Shown here piece after piece: positions 1-7,097 of a DNA stretch of 18,566 bases. The notes under the pieces were generated by a model. That model was not told the origin of the DNA. It saw nothing but the letters and a program-made list of their open reading frames with translations, and did not search any database. Numbering within the stretch: the stretch's first letter is position 1; every line of letters begins with the position of its first letter. This DNA comes from DATJQF01 sp035505995. Its GTDB lineage: Bacteria > Bacteroidota > Bacteroidia > Bacteroidales > FEN-979. A program made the translations under genes and the position numbers. Location of the stretch: contig DATJQF010000140.1 of NCBI GenBank assembly GCA_035505995.1, forward strand, positions 1 to 18,566. Direction: 5' to 3'.

Positions 1-650
1 TCTTCGTTCGACTTCAGGTTCGGGGCAAAACCGCCTTCGTCGCCCACATTGGTGGAATATTTTCCTTTCTTCAGTACGTTCTTGAGGTTGTGAAAAACCT
101 CCGCTCCCATGCGGATGGCATCGCTGAAGGACTCCGCCCCCAACGGCATGATCATGAACTCCTGGAAGTCGATCGAGTTATCGGCATGGACTCCCCCGTT
201 GAGGATATTCATCATCGGAACAGGCAGCGTGTTGGCGCTCACTCCCCCCAGGTACCGGTACAGCTGCAGGCCGCTCTCCTGGGCAGCGGCGATGGCCACG
301 GCCAGGGAGACCCCCAGGATCGCATTGGCTCCCAGGTTTCCCTTATTGGGCGTGCCGTCGAGCTCGATCAGCTTCGCATCCACTTCCTGCTGATCGGTGA
401 TGAACATCCCCTTCAGCTCTTCGGCAATGACTTTATTGACATTCTGAACGGCTTTCAGGACCCCTTTGCCGAGATAATATTTCTTGTCCCCGTCGCGCAG
501 TTCCACCGCTTCATGAACTCCGGTGGAAGCCCCTGACGGGACTGCAGCGCGGCCCAGCACGCCGTTGCTCGTCACCACATCCACCTCGATGGTCGGATTG
601 CCCCTGGAATCCAGGATCTGCCTTGCGCGTATTGAAAAGATTGTGCTCAT
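1..650 (-). CDS. eno: Enolase (phosphopyruvate hydratase), 5' part only, cut by the window edge
   Basis: Enolase interconverts 2-phosphoglycerate and phosphoenolpyruvate in glycolysis, in the cytoplasm, and needs Mg2+. Only the first 216 codons are visible, about half of the usual ~430. Translation from the ATG at 648-650 gives MSTIFSIRARQILDSRGNPT, then the substrate-loop motif GASTG (residues 40-44), GANAILGVS (about 107-115), the substrate-region stretch NGGVHADN with His155, DFQEFM (about 161-166) and GDEGGFAPN (about 203-211), whose Glu205 matches the catalytic acid/base region of the family. The metal ligands and the catalytic lysine of the C-terminal barrel lie outside the window. The start is preceded by an A-rich leader with no Shine-Dalgarno sequence. 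The gene follows rplQ after a 105-bp gap that holds a terminator-like hairpin; no clear promoter of its own was seen. The identification is secure. Confidence 0.97.
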   Translation of the reverse strand, partial: MSTIFSIRARQILDSRGNPTIEVDVVTSNGVLGRAAVPSGASTGVHEAVELRDGDKKYYLGKGVLKAVQNVNKVIAEELKGMFITDQQEVDAKLIELDGTPNKGNLGANAILGVSLAVAIAAAQESGLQLYRYLGGVSANTLPVPMMNILNGGVHADNSIDFQEFMIMPLGAESFSDAIRMGAEVFHNLKNVLKKGKYSTNVGDEGGFAPNLKSNE

Positions 651-684
651 TTTTTCTTGTTTTTTCGGTTTACTTTCCGTTACT

Positions 685-721
685 AAAAAAAGGATAAACG
701 AAATATTCCATTTATCCTTTT
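685..721 (-). terminator. Rho-independent terminator-like hairpin after rplQ
   Basis: A perfect 11-bp inverted repeat (AAAAGGATAAA at 688-698 and TTTATCCTTTT at 711-721) flanks a 12-nt loop. Read on the minus strand the second arm runs straight into more T residues, giving a run of seven T. It sits 34 bp after the rplQ stop and 34 bp before the eno start, so it most likely ends the ribosomal-protein transcript. The stem is AT-rich with only three G-C pairs, so termination may be partial and eno may receive read-through. Confidence 0.75.
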
Positions 722-755
722 GTCTGTCACATAAAATTACTTTTTAATGCTGCCG

Positions 756-1355
756 TCAGGAAGTCTCCTCCTTTTTTTCTTCGCCTGCCGGTCCCTTTCT
801 GGAGGATCTCCGGGATTTCCTGGCAGGTTCTTCCGCCGTCCGGGCTGCGGGAGCTTCTTCCGTTTTCACTTCTGCTTCCGGGGCTTCTTCGGGTGCGGCC
901 GGTTCCCGGGTCTCCTCTTCGGCCTTCTTTTTCGGAGCGCCACGCCGTCTGCGGGTGGTTTTCACTTTCGCTTCGCCCTTGCCTCCGAGGAATCCCTCGT
1001 TATAATCCACCAGCTCGATGATGCACATATCGGCGTTGTCCCCCACGCGCTTGCCGGTTTTCAGGATCCGGGTATATCCGCCCGGGCGCTCGGCCACTTT
1101 CTGGGAGATCTCCCGGAAAAGCTCCGATACGGCATCCTTGTTCTGCAGGTAGCTGAAGACCAGCCTGCGGGAATGGGTGGAATCATCCTTCGAGCGGGTA
1201 ATGAGCGGTTCCACGTAGATCCGCAATGCCTTTGCCTTGGCCACCGTGGTGGCAATGCGTTTATGCAGGATCAGGGAAGAGGCCATATTCGAGAACATAG
1301 CTTTCCGGTGAGCGTGGGTCCTTCCCAGGTGATTGATTCGCTTCGCGTGTCTCAT
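756..1355 (-). CDS. rplQ: 50S ribosomal protein L17 with long C-terminal tail
   Basis: L17 (bL17) is a large-subunit protein near the peptide exit tunnel. Residues 1 to about 120 carry the family core: the MRH start, HRKAMFSNMASSLI (16-29), the VEPLIT stretch (48-53), RPGGYTRILK (90-99) and GDNADM...IELVD (105-117). The E. coli protein ends shortly after this point (about 127 residues), but this one has 199. The remaining ~80 residues are low-complexity, first basic (TTRRRRGAPKKK), then rich in Glu, Ala and Pro, then basic and acidic again. The tail is likely disordered and surface-exposed. Tails on L17 occur in other Bacteroidota; this one is long. The start lies 5 bp after the rpoA stop, with an AAGGA motif 9 nt upstream that lies inside the rpoA end. 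It is the last gene before the terminator. Confidence 0.96.
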   Translation of the reverse strand: MRHAKRINHLGRTHAHRKAMFSNMASSLILHKRIATTVAKAKALRIYVEPLITRSKDDSTHSRRLVFSYLQNKDAVSELFREISQKVAERPGGYTRILKTGKRVGDNADMCIIELVDYNEGFLGGKGEAKVKTTRRRRGAPKKKAEEETREPAAPEEAPEAEVKTEEAPAARTAEEPARKSRRSSRKGPAGEEKKEETS

Positions 1356-1360
1356 TTCAG

Positions 1361-2353
1361 TTATTCCTTATCTAATTTGTATTTGGTCGTATTCATGCCG
1401 AATTCCAGTCCTTTCGATTTGACCAGCTCTTCCAGCTCGGTCAGGGATTTTTTCCCGAAGTTCCGGAACTTCAGCAGGTCGTTCTTGTTGAAGGCCACCA
1501 GGTCGCCGAGGGTTTCCACGTCGGCTGCCTTGAGGCAGTTCAGCGCCCGGACCGACAGGTCGAGATCCACCAGCTTGGTCTTGAGCAACTGGCGGATATG
1601 CAGCGAGGTTTCGTCGAACTCTTCCGCCACCGCCTTCTCGGCCGTATCCAGGGTGATCTTTTCGTCGGAAAAGAGCATAAAATGATGGATCAGGATCTTG
1701 GCAGCTTCCTTCAGGGCCGTTTTCGGGTGAATGGAGCCGTCGGTCTCAATTTCCATGACCAGTTTCTCGTAGTCGGTCTTTTGCTCCACGCGGTAATTCT
1801 CCACGTAGAATTTCACATTCCGGATCGGGGTATGGATCGAGTCGATGGCGATGCGTGCCACCCCGGTGGTAATGCTTTTATTCTCCTCGGCGGGAACATA
1901 TCCGCGTCCCTTGTCGATGGAGATCTCGATGGTCAGCTTCACGCCGGATTCCATATGGCAGACCACCACTTCCGGGTTCAGCACCTGGAACACCGACAGG
2001 AACTTATTGATATCACCGGCCTTGAACTGTGTTTGCTGGGCGATGATGACCGTTACTTTTTCACTGATTTCCGATTCGATCTGCCTTTTGAAACGGATCT
2101 GTTTCAGGTTCAGGATAATTTCCGTGACATCTTCGATCACTCCCTTGATGGTCGAGAACTCCTGGTCGACCCCTTCGATCTTGATCGAAGTGATCGCATA
2201 GCCTTCCAGGGAAGAGAGCAGGATCCTGCGCAGTGCGTTGCCTATTGTTACACCAAAACCGGGTTCCAGCGGGCGGAATTCGAATACCCCTTTGTAATCA
2301 TCGGCTTCTACCATGATCACCTTTTCGGGCTTCTGGAAAGGTAATATTGCCAT
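1361..2353 (-). CDS. rpoA: DNA-directed RNA polymerase alpha subunit
   Basis: Alpha dimerises to seed assembly of RNA polymerase, and its C-terminal domain contacts promoter DNA and activators. The 330 residues match the family's usual length. The N-terminal assembly domain spans about 1-230 and includes the dimer motif GNALRRILLSSLEG (38-51). A linker follows, then the C-terminal domain (about 250-330) with the helix-hairpin-helix stretch LSVRALNCLK (266-275) and FRNFGKKSLTELEE (296-309). Arg269 aligns with the DNA-contacting Arg265 of E. coli, so the domain looks intact. The gene follows rpsD after 42 bp, with no Shine-Dalgarno sequence, and precedes rplQ by 5 bp, the standard end of the alpha operon. 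Confidence 0.99.
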   Translation of the reverse strand: MAILPFQKPEKVIMVEADDYKGVFEFRPLEPGFGVTIGNALRRILLSSLEGYAITSIKIEGVDQEFSTIKGVIEDVTEIILNLKQIRFKRQIESEISEKVTVIIAQQTQFKAGDINKFLSVFQVLNPEVVVCHMESGVKLTIEISIDKGRGYVPAEENKSITTGVARIAIDSIHTPIRNVKFYVENYRVEQKTDYEKLVMEIETDGSIHPKTALKEAAKILIHHFMLFSDEKITLDTAEKAVAEEFDETSLHIRQLLKTKLVDLDLSVRALNCLKAADVETLGDLVAFNKNDLLKFRNFGKKSLTELEELVKSKGLEFGMNTTKYKLDKE

Positions 2354-2395
2354 AAATGCAGGTGTTAATGGGTGAAAAATGAACGGTTAAATATC

Positions 2396-3001
2396 TTACT
2401 TCGAGTACAATTCGACGATCAGCTGTTCCCGGATATTCTCGGGGATCTCAGTCCTTTCCGGGTAGTTCATGAACTTACCCGCCATCTGTCCGCCATCCCA
2501 TTCCAGCCAGGGATACTGGTTGGAGCGGGCCGACAGGGATGCGGTGATCATTTCCAGCGATTTGCTTCGTTCCCGGACGCCGACGATATCTCCCGGCCTG
2601 AGTTCCAGCGAAGGGATGTTGACCACCCTTCCGTTCACGGTGATATGCCGGTGGCCGATCAGCTGCCGGGCGCCGTTCCGGGTGGGTGAAATGCCCAGCC
2701 TGTACACCACGTTATCCAGCCTCGATTCGATCAGCTGCAGCAGCACCTCTCCCGTGATCCCCTTCTTGCGGGACGCCTTCTGAAAAATATTCTTGAACTG
2801 CCGTTCGAGGATGCCGTAGGTATATTTCGCCTTCTGTTTCTCCATCAGCTGAATGCCGTATTCTGACAGCTTGGATCTCCTGCGGGTACCTCCGTGCATC
2901 CCGGGAGGATAGTTTTTCTTCTCGTAATATTTGTCCGGTCCGTAAATAGGATCTTTGAACTTCCTGGCAATCTTCGACTTGGGACCAATGTATCTAGCCA
3001 T
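2396..3001 (-). CDS. rpsD: 30S ribosomal protein S4
   Basis: S4 (uS4) is a primary 16S rRNA binder that nucleates small-subunit assembly and lines the mRNA entry site. It has 201 residues, close to the usual ~205. The N-terminal part contains the conserved NYPPGMHG stretch (30-37), which is typical of S4. The S4 RNA-binding fold runs from about 92 to 155, with ESRLDNVVYRLG (92-103) and ITVNGRVVNIPS (120-131). There is no cysteine in the N-terminal region, so this is the zinc-free type. In E. coli S4 represses translation of the alpha operon; nothing in this sequence shows whether that holds here. It lies 34 bp after rpsK. Confidence 0.99.
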   Translation of the reverse strand: MARYIGPKSKIARKFKDPIYGPDKYYEKKNYPPGMHGGTRRRSKLSEYGIQLMEKQKAKYTYGILERQFKNIFQKASRKKGITGEVLLQLIESRLDNVVYRLGISPTRNGARQLIGHRHITVNGRVVNIPSLELRPGDIVGVRERSKSLEMITASLSARSNQYPWLEWDGGQMAGKFMNYPERTEIPENIREQLIVELYSK

Positions 3002-3035
3002 ACGCTGATTTGATATTTATTGATTATTTCCTGAA

Positions 3036-3425
3036 TTAAACTCTCCTTCGTTTCGGGGGCCGGCATCCGTTATGCGGCAGGGGGGTGATATCCGTGATCT
3101 CCATCACCTCGATACCGTTGGTGTGAATGGTGCGGATGGCCGATTCCCGGCCGGCTCCGGGGCCTCTGACAAAAACCTTGACCTTTCTCAGCCCCAGGTC
3201 GTACGCCGTTTTGCTGGCATCCTGTGCGGCCATCTGTGCCGCATACGGGGTATTCTTTTTGGATCCTTTGAACCCCATTTTACCGGCGGAAGACCAGGAG
3301 ATCACCTGTCCGCCATTGTTGGTCAGGGTCACGATGAGATTGTTGAAAGAGGCATTGACAAATGCTTTTCCGATCGCATCGACTTTTACAACCCTTTTCC
3401 TTGAACCTTTTTCAGTTTTTGCCAT
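3036..3425 (-). CDS. rpsK: 30S ribosomal protein S11
   Basis: S11 (uS11) sits on the small-subunit platform near the 3' end of 16S rRNA, where mRNA leaves. It has 129 residues, the standard length. The conserved core includes ASFNNLIVTLT (25-35), WSSAGKMGFKGSKK (44-57), AAQMAAQDA (62-70) and the C-terminal PLPHNGCRPPKRRRV. The Asn-Gly pair in PHNGC is the site that becomes isoaspartate in E. coli S11. In Bacteroidota the platform region has been linked to hiding the anti-Shine-Dalgarno sequence, so S11 is of interest given the rarity of Shine-Dalgarno motifs here. The gap to rpsM upstream (48 bp) is the widest inside the ribosomal block. Confidence 0.99.
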   Translation of the reverse strand: MAKTEKGSRKRVVKVDAIGKAFVNASFNNLIVTLTNNGGQVISWSSAGKMGFKGSKKNTPYAAQMAAQDASKTAYDLGLRKVKVFVRGPGAGRESAIRTIHTNGIEVMEITDITPLPHNGCRPPKRRRV

Positions 3426-3440
3426 AATTCAATTGACCTA

Positions 3441-3460
3441 AAATAATACTACTATTATTT
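3441..3460. repeat. AT-only inverted repeat between rpsM and rpsK
   Basis: AAATAATA and TATTATTT form a perfect 8-bp inverted repeat around a CTAC loop in the rpsM-rpsK gap. The pairing holds no G-C pair, so the RNA hairpin would be weak. It may be no more than the AT-richness of the gap. Confidence 0.35.
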
Positions 3461-3473
3461 GTTGCTTCCGGGA

Positions 3474-3854
3474 TTAACCCTTGGTAGCCTTCTTCTTGTT
3501 GGCTACGGTCTTTTTCCTCCCCTTGCGCGTGCGGGCATTGTTCTTGGTGCTTTGTCCCCGCGTCGGCAATCCGAGGCGGTGGCGGATGCCCCGGTAGCTG
3601 CCGATGTCCATCAACCGCTTGATGTTCATCTGCACTTCCGAGCGCAGGGCGCCTTCCACCTTGATGCCTTCCGTGATGACCGAACGGATCTTGTTCTGTT
3701 CCTCGTCGGTCCAGTCCTGGACCTTTTTGTTCCAGTCCACGCCGGCCTGGGTCAGGATCTTCTGGGCCGTGCTCCGGCCGATCCCGTAGATATAAGTCAA
3801 TCCGATCTCGCCTCTTTTGTTCTTGGGTAAATCAATACCTGAAATTCGGGCCAT
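3474..3854 (-). CDS. rpsM: 30S ribosomal protein S13
   Basis: S13 (uS13) lies in the head of the small subunit and contacts the large subunit and the P-site tRNA. It has 126 residues, a little longer than the ~118 of E. coli. Hallmarks are the start MARISGIDLPKNKR, the helix-hairpin-helix region YIYGIGRSTAQKIL (21-34), SYRGIRHRLGLPTRGQ (88-103) and the basic TKNNARTRKGRKK (105-117). The C-terminal Lys-rich tail is the part that reaches toward the tRNA. It follows rpmJ by 23 bp, the usual alpha-operon order. Confidence 0.99.
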   Translation of the reverse strand: MARISGIDLPKNKRGEIGLTYIYGIGRSTAQKILTQAGVDWNKKVQDWTDEEQNKIRSVITEGIKVEGALRSEVQMNIKRLMDIGSYRGIRHRLGLPTRGQSTKNNARTRKGRKKTVANKKKATKG

Positions 3855-3877
3855 ATTCCTGTGGTTTTAAAATTGAA

Positions 3878-3994
3878 TTATCCTTGTCTTTGCTTGAACT
3901 TGGGGTTCTTCTTGTTGATGATGTACAATTTCCCCTTCCGCCGGACGATCTTGCAGTCGGCCGACCGTTTCTTAATGGATGCTCTGACTTTCAT
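3878..3994 (-). CDS. rpmJ: 50S ribosomal protein L36, C-minus type
   Basis: L36 (bL36) is the smallest large-subunit protein and buttresses 23S rRNA near the GTPase-associated region. The 38-codon frame translates as MKVRASIKKRSADCKIVRRK, then GKLYIINKKNPKFKQRQG, which is the family's usual length and pattern. In zinc-binding L36 the ligands are Cys11, Cys14, Cys27 and a late His; here the positions read Ser11, Cys14, Asn27 and Phe33, so zinc binding is not expected. The ATG at 3992-3994 lies 15 bp after the infA stop, and the TAA lies 23 bp before rpsM. This is the normal place for rpmJ. Confidence 0.97.
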   Translation of the reverse strand: MKVRASIKKRSADCKIVRRKGKLYIINKKNPKFKQRQG

Positions 3995-4009
3995 TTTATC
4001 CTTTGTTTT

Positions 4010-4228
4010 CTATTGATACCTGAAGGTGATCCTTCCTTTTGTCAAATCATACGGTGACATTTCAATTTTCACCTTATCCCCGGGAAGGATCTTGATGTAA
4101 TGCATTCTCATCTTGCCGGATATATGGGCGATGATCACATGCCCGTTTTCCAGCTCCACCCGGAACATCGCGTTCCCCAGGGATTCGATCACGGTACCGT
4201 CCTGCTGGATCGAGGTTTGCTTTGCCAT
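4010..4228 (-). CDS. infA: Translation initiation factor IF-1
   Basis: IF-1 binds the A site of the small subunit and works with IF-2 and IF-3 to set up initiation. The 72 residues are the exact usual length and form one S1-like OB fold. Conserved stretches are GTVIESLGNAMFRVELENGH (11-30), HISGKMRMHYIKILPGDKV (35-53) and SPYDLTKGRITFR (58-70). The gene lies 10 bp after map and 15 bp before rpmJ. The leader is A/T-rich with no Shine-Dalgarno sequence. Confidence 0.99.
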   Translation of the reverse strand: MAKQTSIQQDGTVIESLGNAMFRVELENGHVIIAHISGKMRMHYIKILPGDKVKIEMSPYDLTKGRITFRYQ

Positions 4229-4238
4229 GGGTGTTTGT

Positions 4239-5018
4239 TTATATTGTTTTACTTCCTAAAACCTCTTCCACAAAACTGAAGGTCGACAGCACATCCGCCT
4301 GGTCCTTCCGCACCACGGCTGTCAGCTCGAAGTGCGCCGACGGCATCCCGTCGGCCGTCCGGATCGTCCAACCGTCCTTCGACTGGATCACATTCTTCGT
4401 TCCCAGGTTGATCATGGGTTCGATGCAGATCACCAGTCCGTCCTGCAGCTTCGGCCCGGTCCCCCGCCTCCCGAAATTGGGAATGTCGGGTTTCTCGTGA
4501 AGCTTTTTTCCGATCCCGTGCCCAACCAGCTCCCGTACCACCGAATAGCCGAACGACTCGACATATTCCTGGACCGATCCGCTGATATCCCCTACCCTCT
4601 TCCCGGCTACCGCCGCTTGCAACGCCAGGAAAAGAGATTCCCGGGTCCGCTTCAGGAGGTCCTTCACTTCCGGTTTTACGTCGCCGACCTCAAAAGTGAA
4701 GGCCGAGTCGCCGTAGAAACCGTTCTTCAGGCTTCCGCAGTCAATCGAAACGATATCACCATTTTTAAGAACTCTGTCCCCCGGTATCCCGTGCACGATC
4801 TCGTCGTTGATCGAAACGCACAGGGTCGACGGGTATCCGTTATATCCTTTAAAGCCCGGTACGGCTCCCTCTGAGAGGATGTACTCTTCCGCGATCCGGT
4901 CGAGCAATCGGGTGCTGACCCCGGGTTTGATATACTCCGCTACCCGGGCAAGGGCCTTGCTGACGATCAGCGCATTCTCCCTTAACAGCTCAACTTCTTC
5001 CCCGCTCTTAAGATCCAT
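4239..5018 (-). CDS. map: Type I methionine aminopeptidase
   Basis: This cytoplasmic metalloenzyme removes the initiator Met from new proteins whose second residue is small. It has 259 residues, close to the family's ~250-265. All five metal ligands are visible at the expected spacing: Asp93, Asp104, His167, Glu200 and Glu231 (E. coli 97, 108, 171, 204, 235). The substrate-side His76 in IVHGIPG is also kept. The residue after the last ligand is Leu232 (HFELT), where E. coli has His (EHT). There is no N-terminal zinc-finger extension. It sits between secY (23-bp gap) and infA (10-bp gap), as in many bacteria. A GAGAGG run lies almost against the ATG, too close for normal ribosome binding. Confidence 0.98.
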   Translation of the reverse strand: MDLKSGEEVELLRENALIVSKALARVAEYIKPGVSTRLLDRIAEEYILSEGAVPGFKGYNGYPSTLCVSINDEIVHGIPGDRVLKNGDIVSIDCGSLKNGFYGDSAFTFEVGDVKPEVKDLLKRTRESLFLALQAAVAGKRVGDISGSVQEYVESFGYSVVRELVGHGIGKKLHEKPDIPNFGRRGTGPKLQDGLVICIEPMINLGTKNVIQSKDGWTIRTADGMPSAHFELTAVVRKDQADVLSTFSFVEEVLGSKTI

Positions 5019-5041
5019 ACCTCTCTTCAGATCCCTTCCTG

Positions 5042-6409
5042 TTACCCGGTCATGCTATAGGACGAACGCCCCTTGATCCTTCCGGATTTGGTAAGTCCGT
5101 CATAATGCCGCATCAGCAGGTGGCTTTCGATCTGCTGCAGGGTATCCAGCACCACGCCGACCAGGATGAGCAGGGAGGTTCCTCCGTAAAACTGCGCAAA
5201 CTGGGAGCTGACACCCGTCTGGCGGATGAAAGCCGGCATGATGGCTACGAAACCCAGGAAGATCGAGCCGGGAAGGGTTATTCTTGACATCACGTTATCA
5301 ATGAACTCCGCGGTCTTCTTACCGGGCTTGACCCCCGGGATGAAGCCGCCGTTCTTCTTCATGTCTTCCGCCATCTGGTTCGGATTGATCGTGATGGCCG
5401 TATAGAAGTAGGTGAAGAAGATGATCATGATGAAATAAGTAAAGTTGTACCAGAATGAATTGTAATCGGTGAATACGCGCGCAAACCCCGACAGCGTCTC
5501 CGAGTTCGCAAACCCGGCCAGCGTCAGCGGCAGGAACATGATGGCCTGTGCGAAGATGATGGGCATCACGCCGGCGGCATTCACCTTCAGCGGGATATAC
5601 TGGCGCACCCCGCCGTATTGCTTGTTCCCGACGATCCGCTTGGCGTACTGGACGGGGATCTTGCGGGTCCCCTGCACCAGCAGGATCGTGACCAGGATGA
5701 CGATGACCAGGAAGGCCAGTTCCACGACGAACATCACCATGCCTCCCCCTTTCTGCTCCATCCGGGAGATCAGTTCCCCGAAGAGAGCGAAGGGAAGCCG
5801 GGCCATGATGCCGACCATGATGATGAGCGAGATGCCGTTCCCGATGCCTTTATCCGTGATCCGCTCCCCGAGCCACATGATGAACATGGAGCCGGAGGTC
5901 AGGATGATGATGGACGATATTCCGAAAAAGGAAAAGATCGAATGATGCAGGACCCCTGGGTTGAACGGGCTGATCGCCTCCGGGGGAAGCTGGGAAACCA
6001 GGTTGGCGATATAGGCCGGCGACTGGAAGATCAGGATCACCACCGTCAGGTACCGGGTGATCTGGTTGATCTTCTTGCGGCCGCTCTCCCCTTCTTTCTG
6101 GAGCTTCTGGAAGAACGGGATCGCCATGGTCAGCAGCTGCATCACGATGGAAGCGGAAATATACGGCATGATCCCCAGTGCAAAGATCGAAGCATGTGCA
6201 AAGGCCCCGCCCGAAAACATGTTCAGCAGCCCGAGCAGGCCGGTGCTCGACTGGTTCTGCAGGGAAGCCAGCTGGGCCGGATCCACGCCGGGCAGCACCA
6301 CGTAAGCGCCCAGGCGGTAGATCAGGATGATCCCCAGGGTATAGAGGATCCGCTTGCGAAGGTCCTCTATCTTGTATATGTTCCGAAGGGTTTGAATCAG
6401 CTTTTTCAT
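5042..6409 (-). CDS. secY: Protein translocase channel subunit SecY
   Basis: SecY forms the inner-membrane channel for Sec-dependent export and membrane-protein insertion, with SecE and SecG. It has 455 residues, slightly longer than the 443 of E. coli, and about ten strongly hydrophobic segments, the first at about 22-40. Landmarks are the plug region GLLGLLNMFSGG (57-68), GIMPYISASIVMQLL (79-93), WLGERITDKGIGNG (179-192), the VNAAGVMPIIFA stretch (276-287) and the cytoplasmic loop GFIPGVKPGKKTA (355-367). Lys361 in this loop aligns with Arg357 of E. coli, which is needed for SecA-driven export. The gene follows rplO by 10 bp, the usual end of the spc operon. Confidence 0.99.
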   Translation of the reverse strand: MKKLIQTLRNIYKIEDLRKRILYTLGIILIYRLGAYVVLPGVDPAQLASLQNQSSTGLLGLLNMFSGGAFAHASIFALGIMPYISASIVMQLLTMAIPFFQKLQKEGESGRKKINQITRYLTVVILIFQSPAYIANLVSQLPPEAISPFNPGVLHHSIFSFFGISSIIILTSGSMFIMWLGERITDKGIGNGISLIIMVGIMARLPFALFGELISRMEQKGGGMVMFVVELAFLVIVILVTILLVQGTRKIPVQYAKRIVGNKQYGGVRQYIPLKVNAAGVMPIIFAQAIMFLPLTLAGFANSETLSGFARVFTDYNSFWYNFTYFIMIIFFTYFYTAITINPNQMAEDMKKNGGFIPGVKPGKKTAEFIDNVMSRITLPGSIFLGFVAIMPAFIRQTGVSSQFAQFYGGTSLLILVGVVLDTLQQIESHLLMRHYDGLTKSGRIKGRSSYSMTG

Positions 6410-6419
6410 TCACTTGGTT

Positions 6420-6866
6420 TTAAAGGGTGTTTGCGACTCCTCCCAGGCTCTCGATCGCTTTTTTGGCGGATGCCGAGTAGGCATGCGCGGTAATTTCCAG
6501 TTTGGCTTTGAGTTCCCCGCGTCCCAGGATCTTGATCCGGTCGTTCTTCGACACATACCCGCTCTTCACCAGCACTTCGCGCGTGATGACGGTGGTATCC
6601 AGCTTTTCGGACAATGCCTGGATCACATCCAGGTTGATCCCCTTGTATTCGACCCGGTTGAAATTCTTGAACCCGAATTTGGGGACCCTTCTGGCCAGGG
6701 GCATCTGGCCTCCTTCAAAGCCCACTTTCTTGGAATACCCGGAACGGGACTGGGCGCCTTTATGGCCCCGCGTGGAGGTTCCTCCTTTTCCGGAACCCTG
6801 TCCCCTTCCGATCCGTTTCACTTTCTTCGTGGACCCCTTCGCCGGTTTCAGATTGCTTAAATCCAT
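6420..6866 (-). CDS. rplO: 50S ribosomal protein L15
   Basis: L15 (uL15) is a late-assembling large-subunit protein that threads a long basic N-terminal arm through 23S rRNA. It has 148 residues, near the usual 144-150. The arm shows RIGRGQGSGKGGTSTRGHKG (18-37), followed by FEGGQMPLARRVPKFGF (49-65) and the C-terminal globular part with ITAHAYSASAKKAIESLGG. It is 21 bp after rpmD and 10 bp before secY, the normal order. Confidence 0.99.
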   Translation of the reverse strand: MDLSNLKPAKGSTKKVKRIGRGQGSGKGGTSTRGHKGAQSRSGYSKKVGFEGGQMPLARRVPKFGFKNFNRVEYKGINLDVIQALSEKLDTTVITREVLVKSGYVSKNDRIKILGRGELKAKLEITAHAYSASAKKAIESLGGVANTL

Positions 6867-6887
6867 AGTAGTTCGGTTTTTTCCGTG

Positions 6888-7067
6888 TTATACTTCTTCA
6901 ACTTTTACCAGGTGCTGGATCTTGTGAACCATTCCCAGGATCTGGGGCGTGGCTTCCTTCTCGACCGTCTGGTGCATTTTTCGCAGCCCCAGCGCTTCCA
7001 GCGTTCTCTTCTGGCGCAACGGTTTCCCGATGCCGCTTCTTACCTGGGTGATTTTGATCTTTTTCAT
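6888..7067 (-). CDS. rpmD: 50S ribosomal protein L30
   Basis: L30 (uL30) is a small large-subunit protein with a ferredoxin-like fold. The 59-codon frame starts at the ATG at 7065-7067 and reads MKKIKITQVRSGIGKPLRQK, then continues with the conserved TLEALGLRKMHQTVEKE (22-38) and QILGMVHKIQHLVKVEE (42-58), ending at a TAA. Length and motifs match the bacterial family. It lies between rpsE (30-bp gap) and rplO (21-bp gap), its standard position. Confidence 0.98.
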   Translation of the reverse strand: MKKIKITQVRSGIGKPLRQKRTLEALGLRKMHQTVEKEATPQILGMVHKIQHLVKVEEV

Positions 7068-7097
7068 ATTCTTTCGGCAGTTTATAGGGCAGCAGAA

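Noticed and set aside
651..755. Bacteroidota-type promoter for eno
   Set aside because: A TAATTTTA stretch near 733-740 on the minus strand resembles TAnnTTTG but ends in A instead of G and has no convincing -33 element at the right distance; it also lies upstream of the hairpin.
747..1685. Open frame on the plus strand opposite rplQ and the rpoA end (312 codons)
   Set aside because: It mirrors the low-complexity tail of L17 and the rpoA C-terminal region; no domain or plausible start signal.
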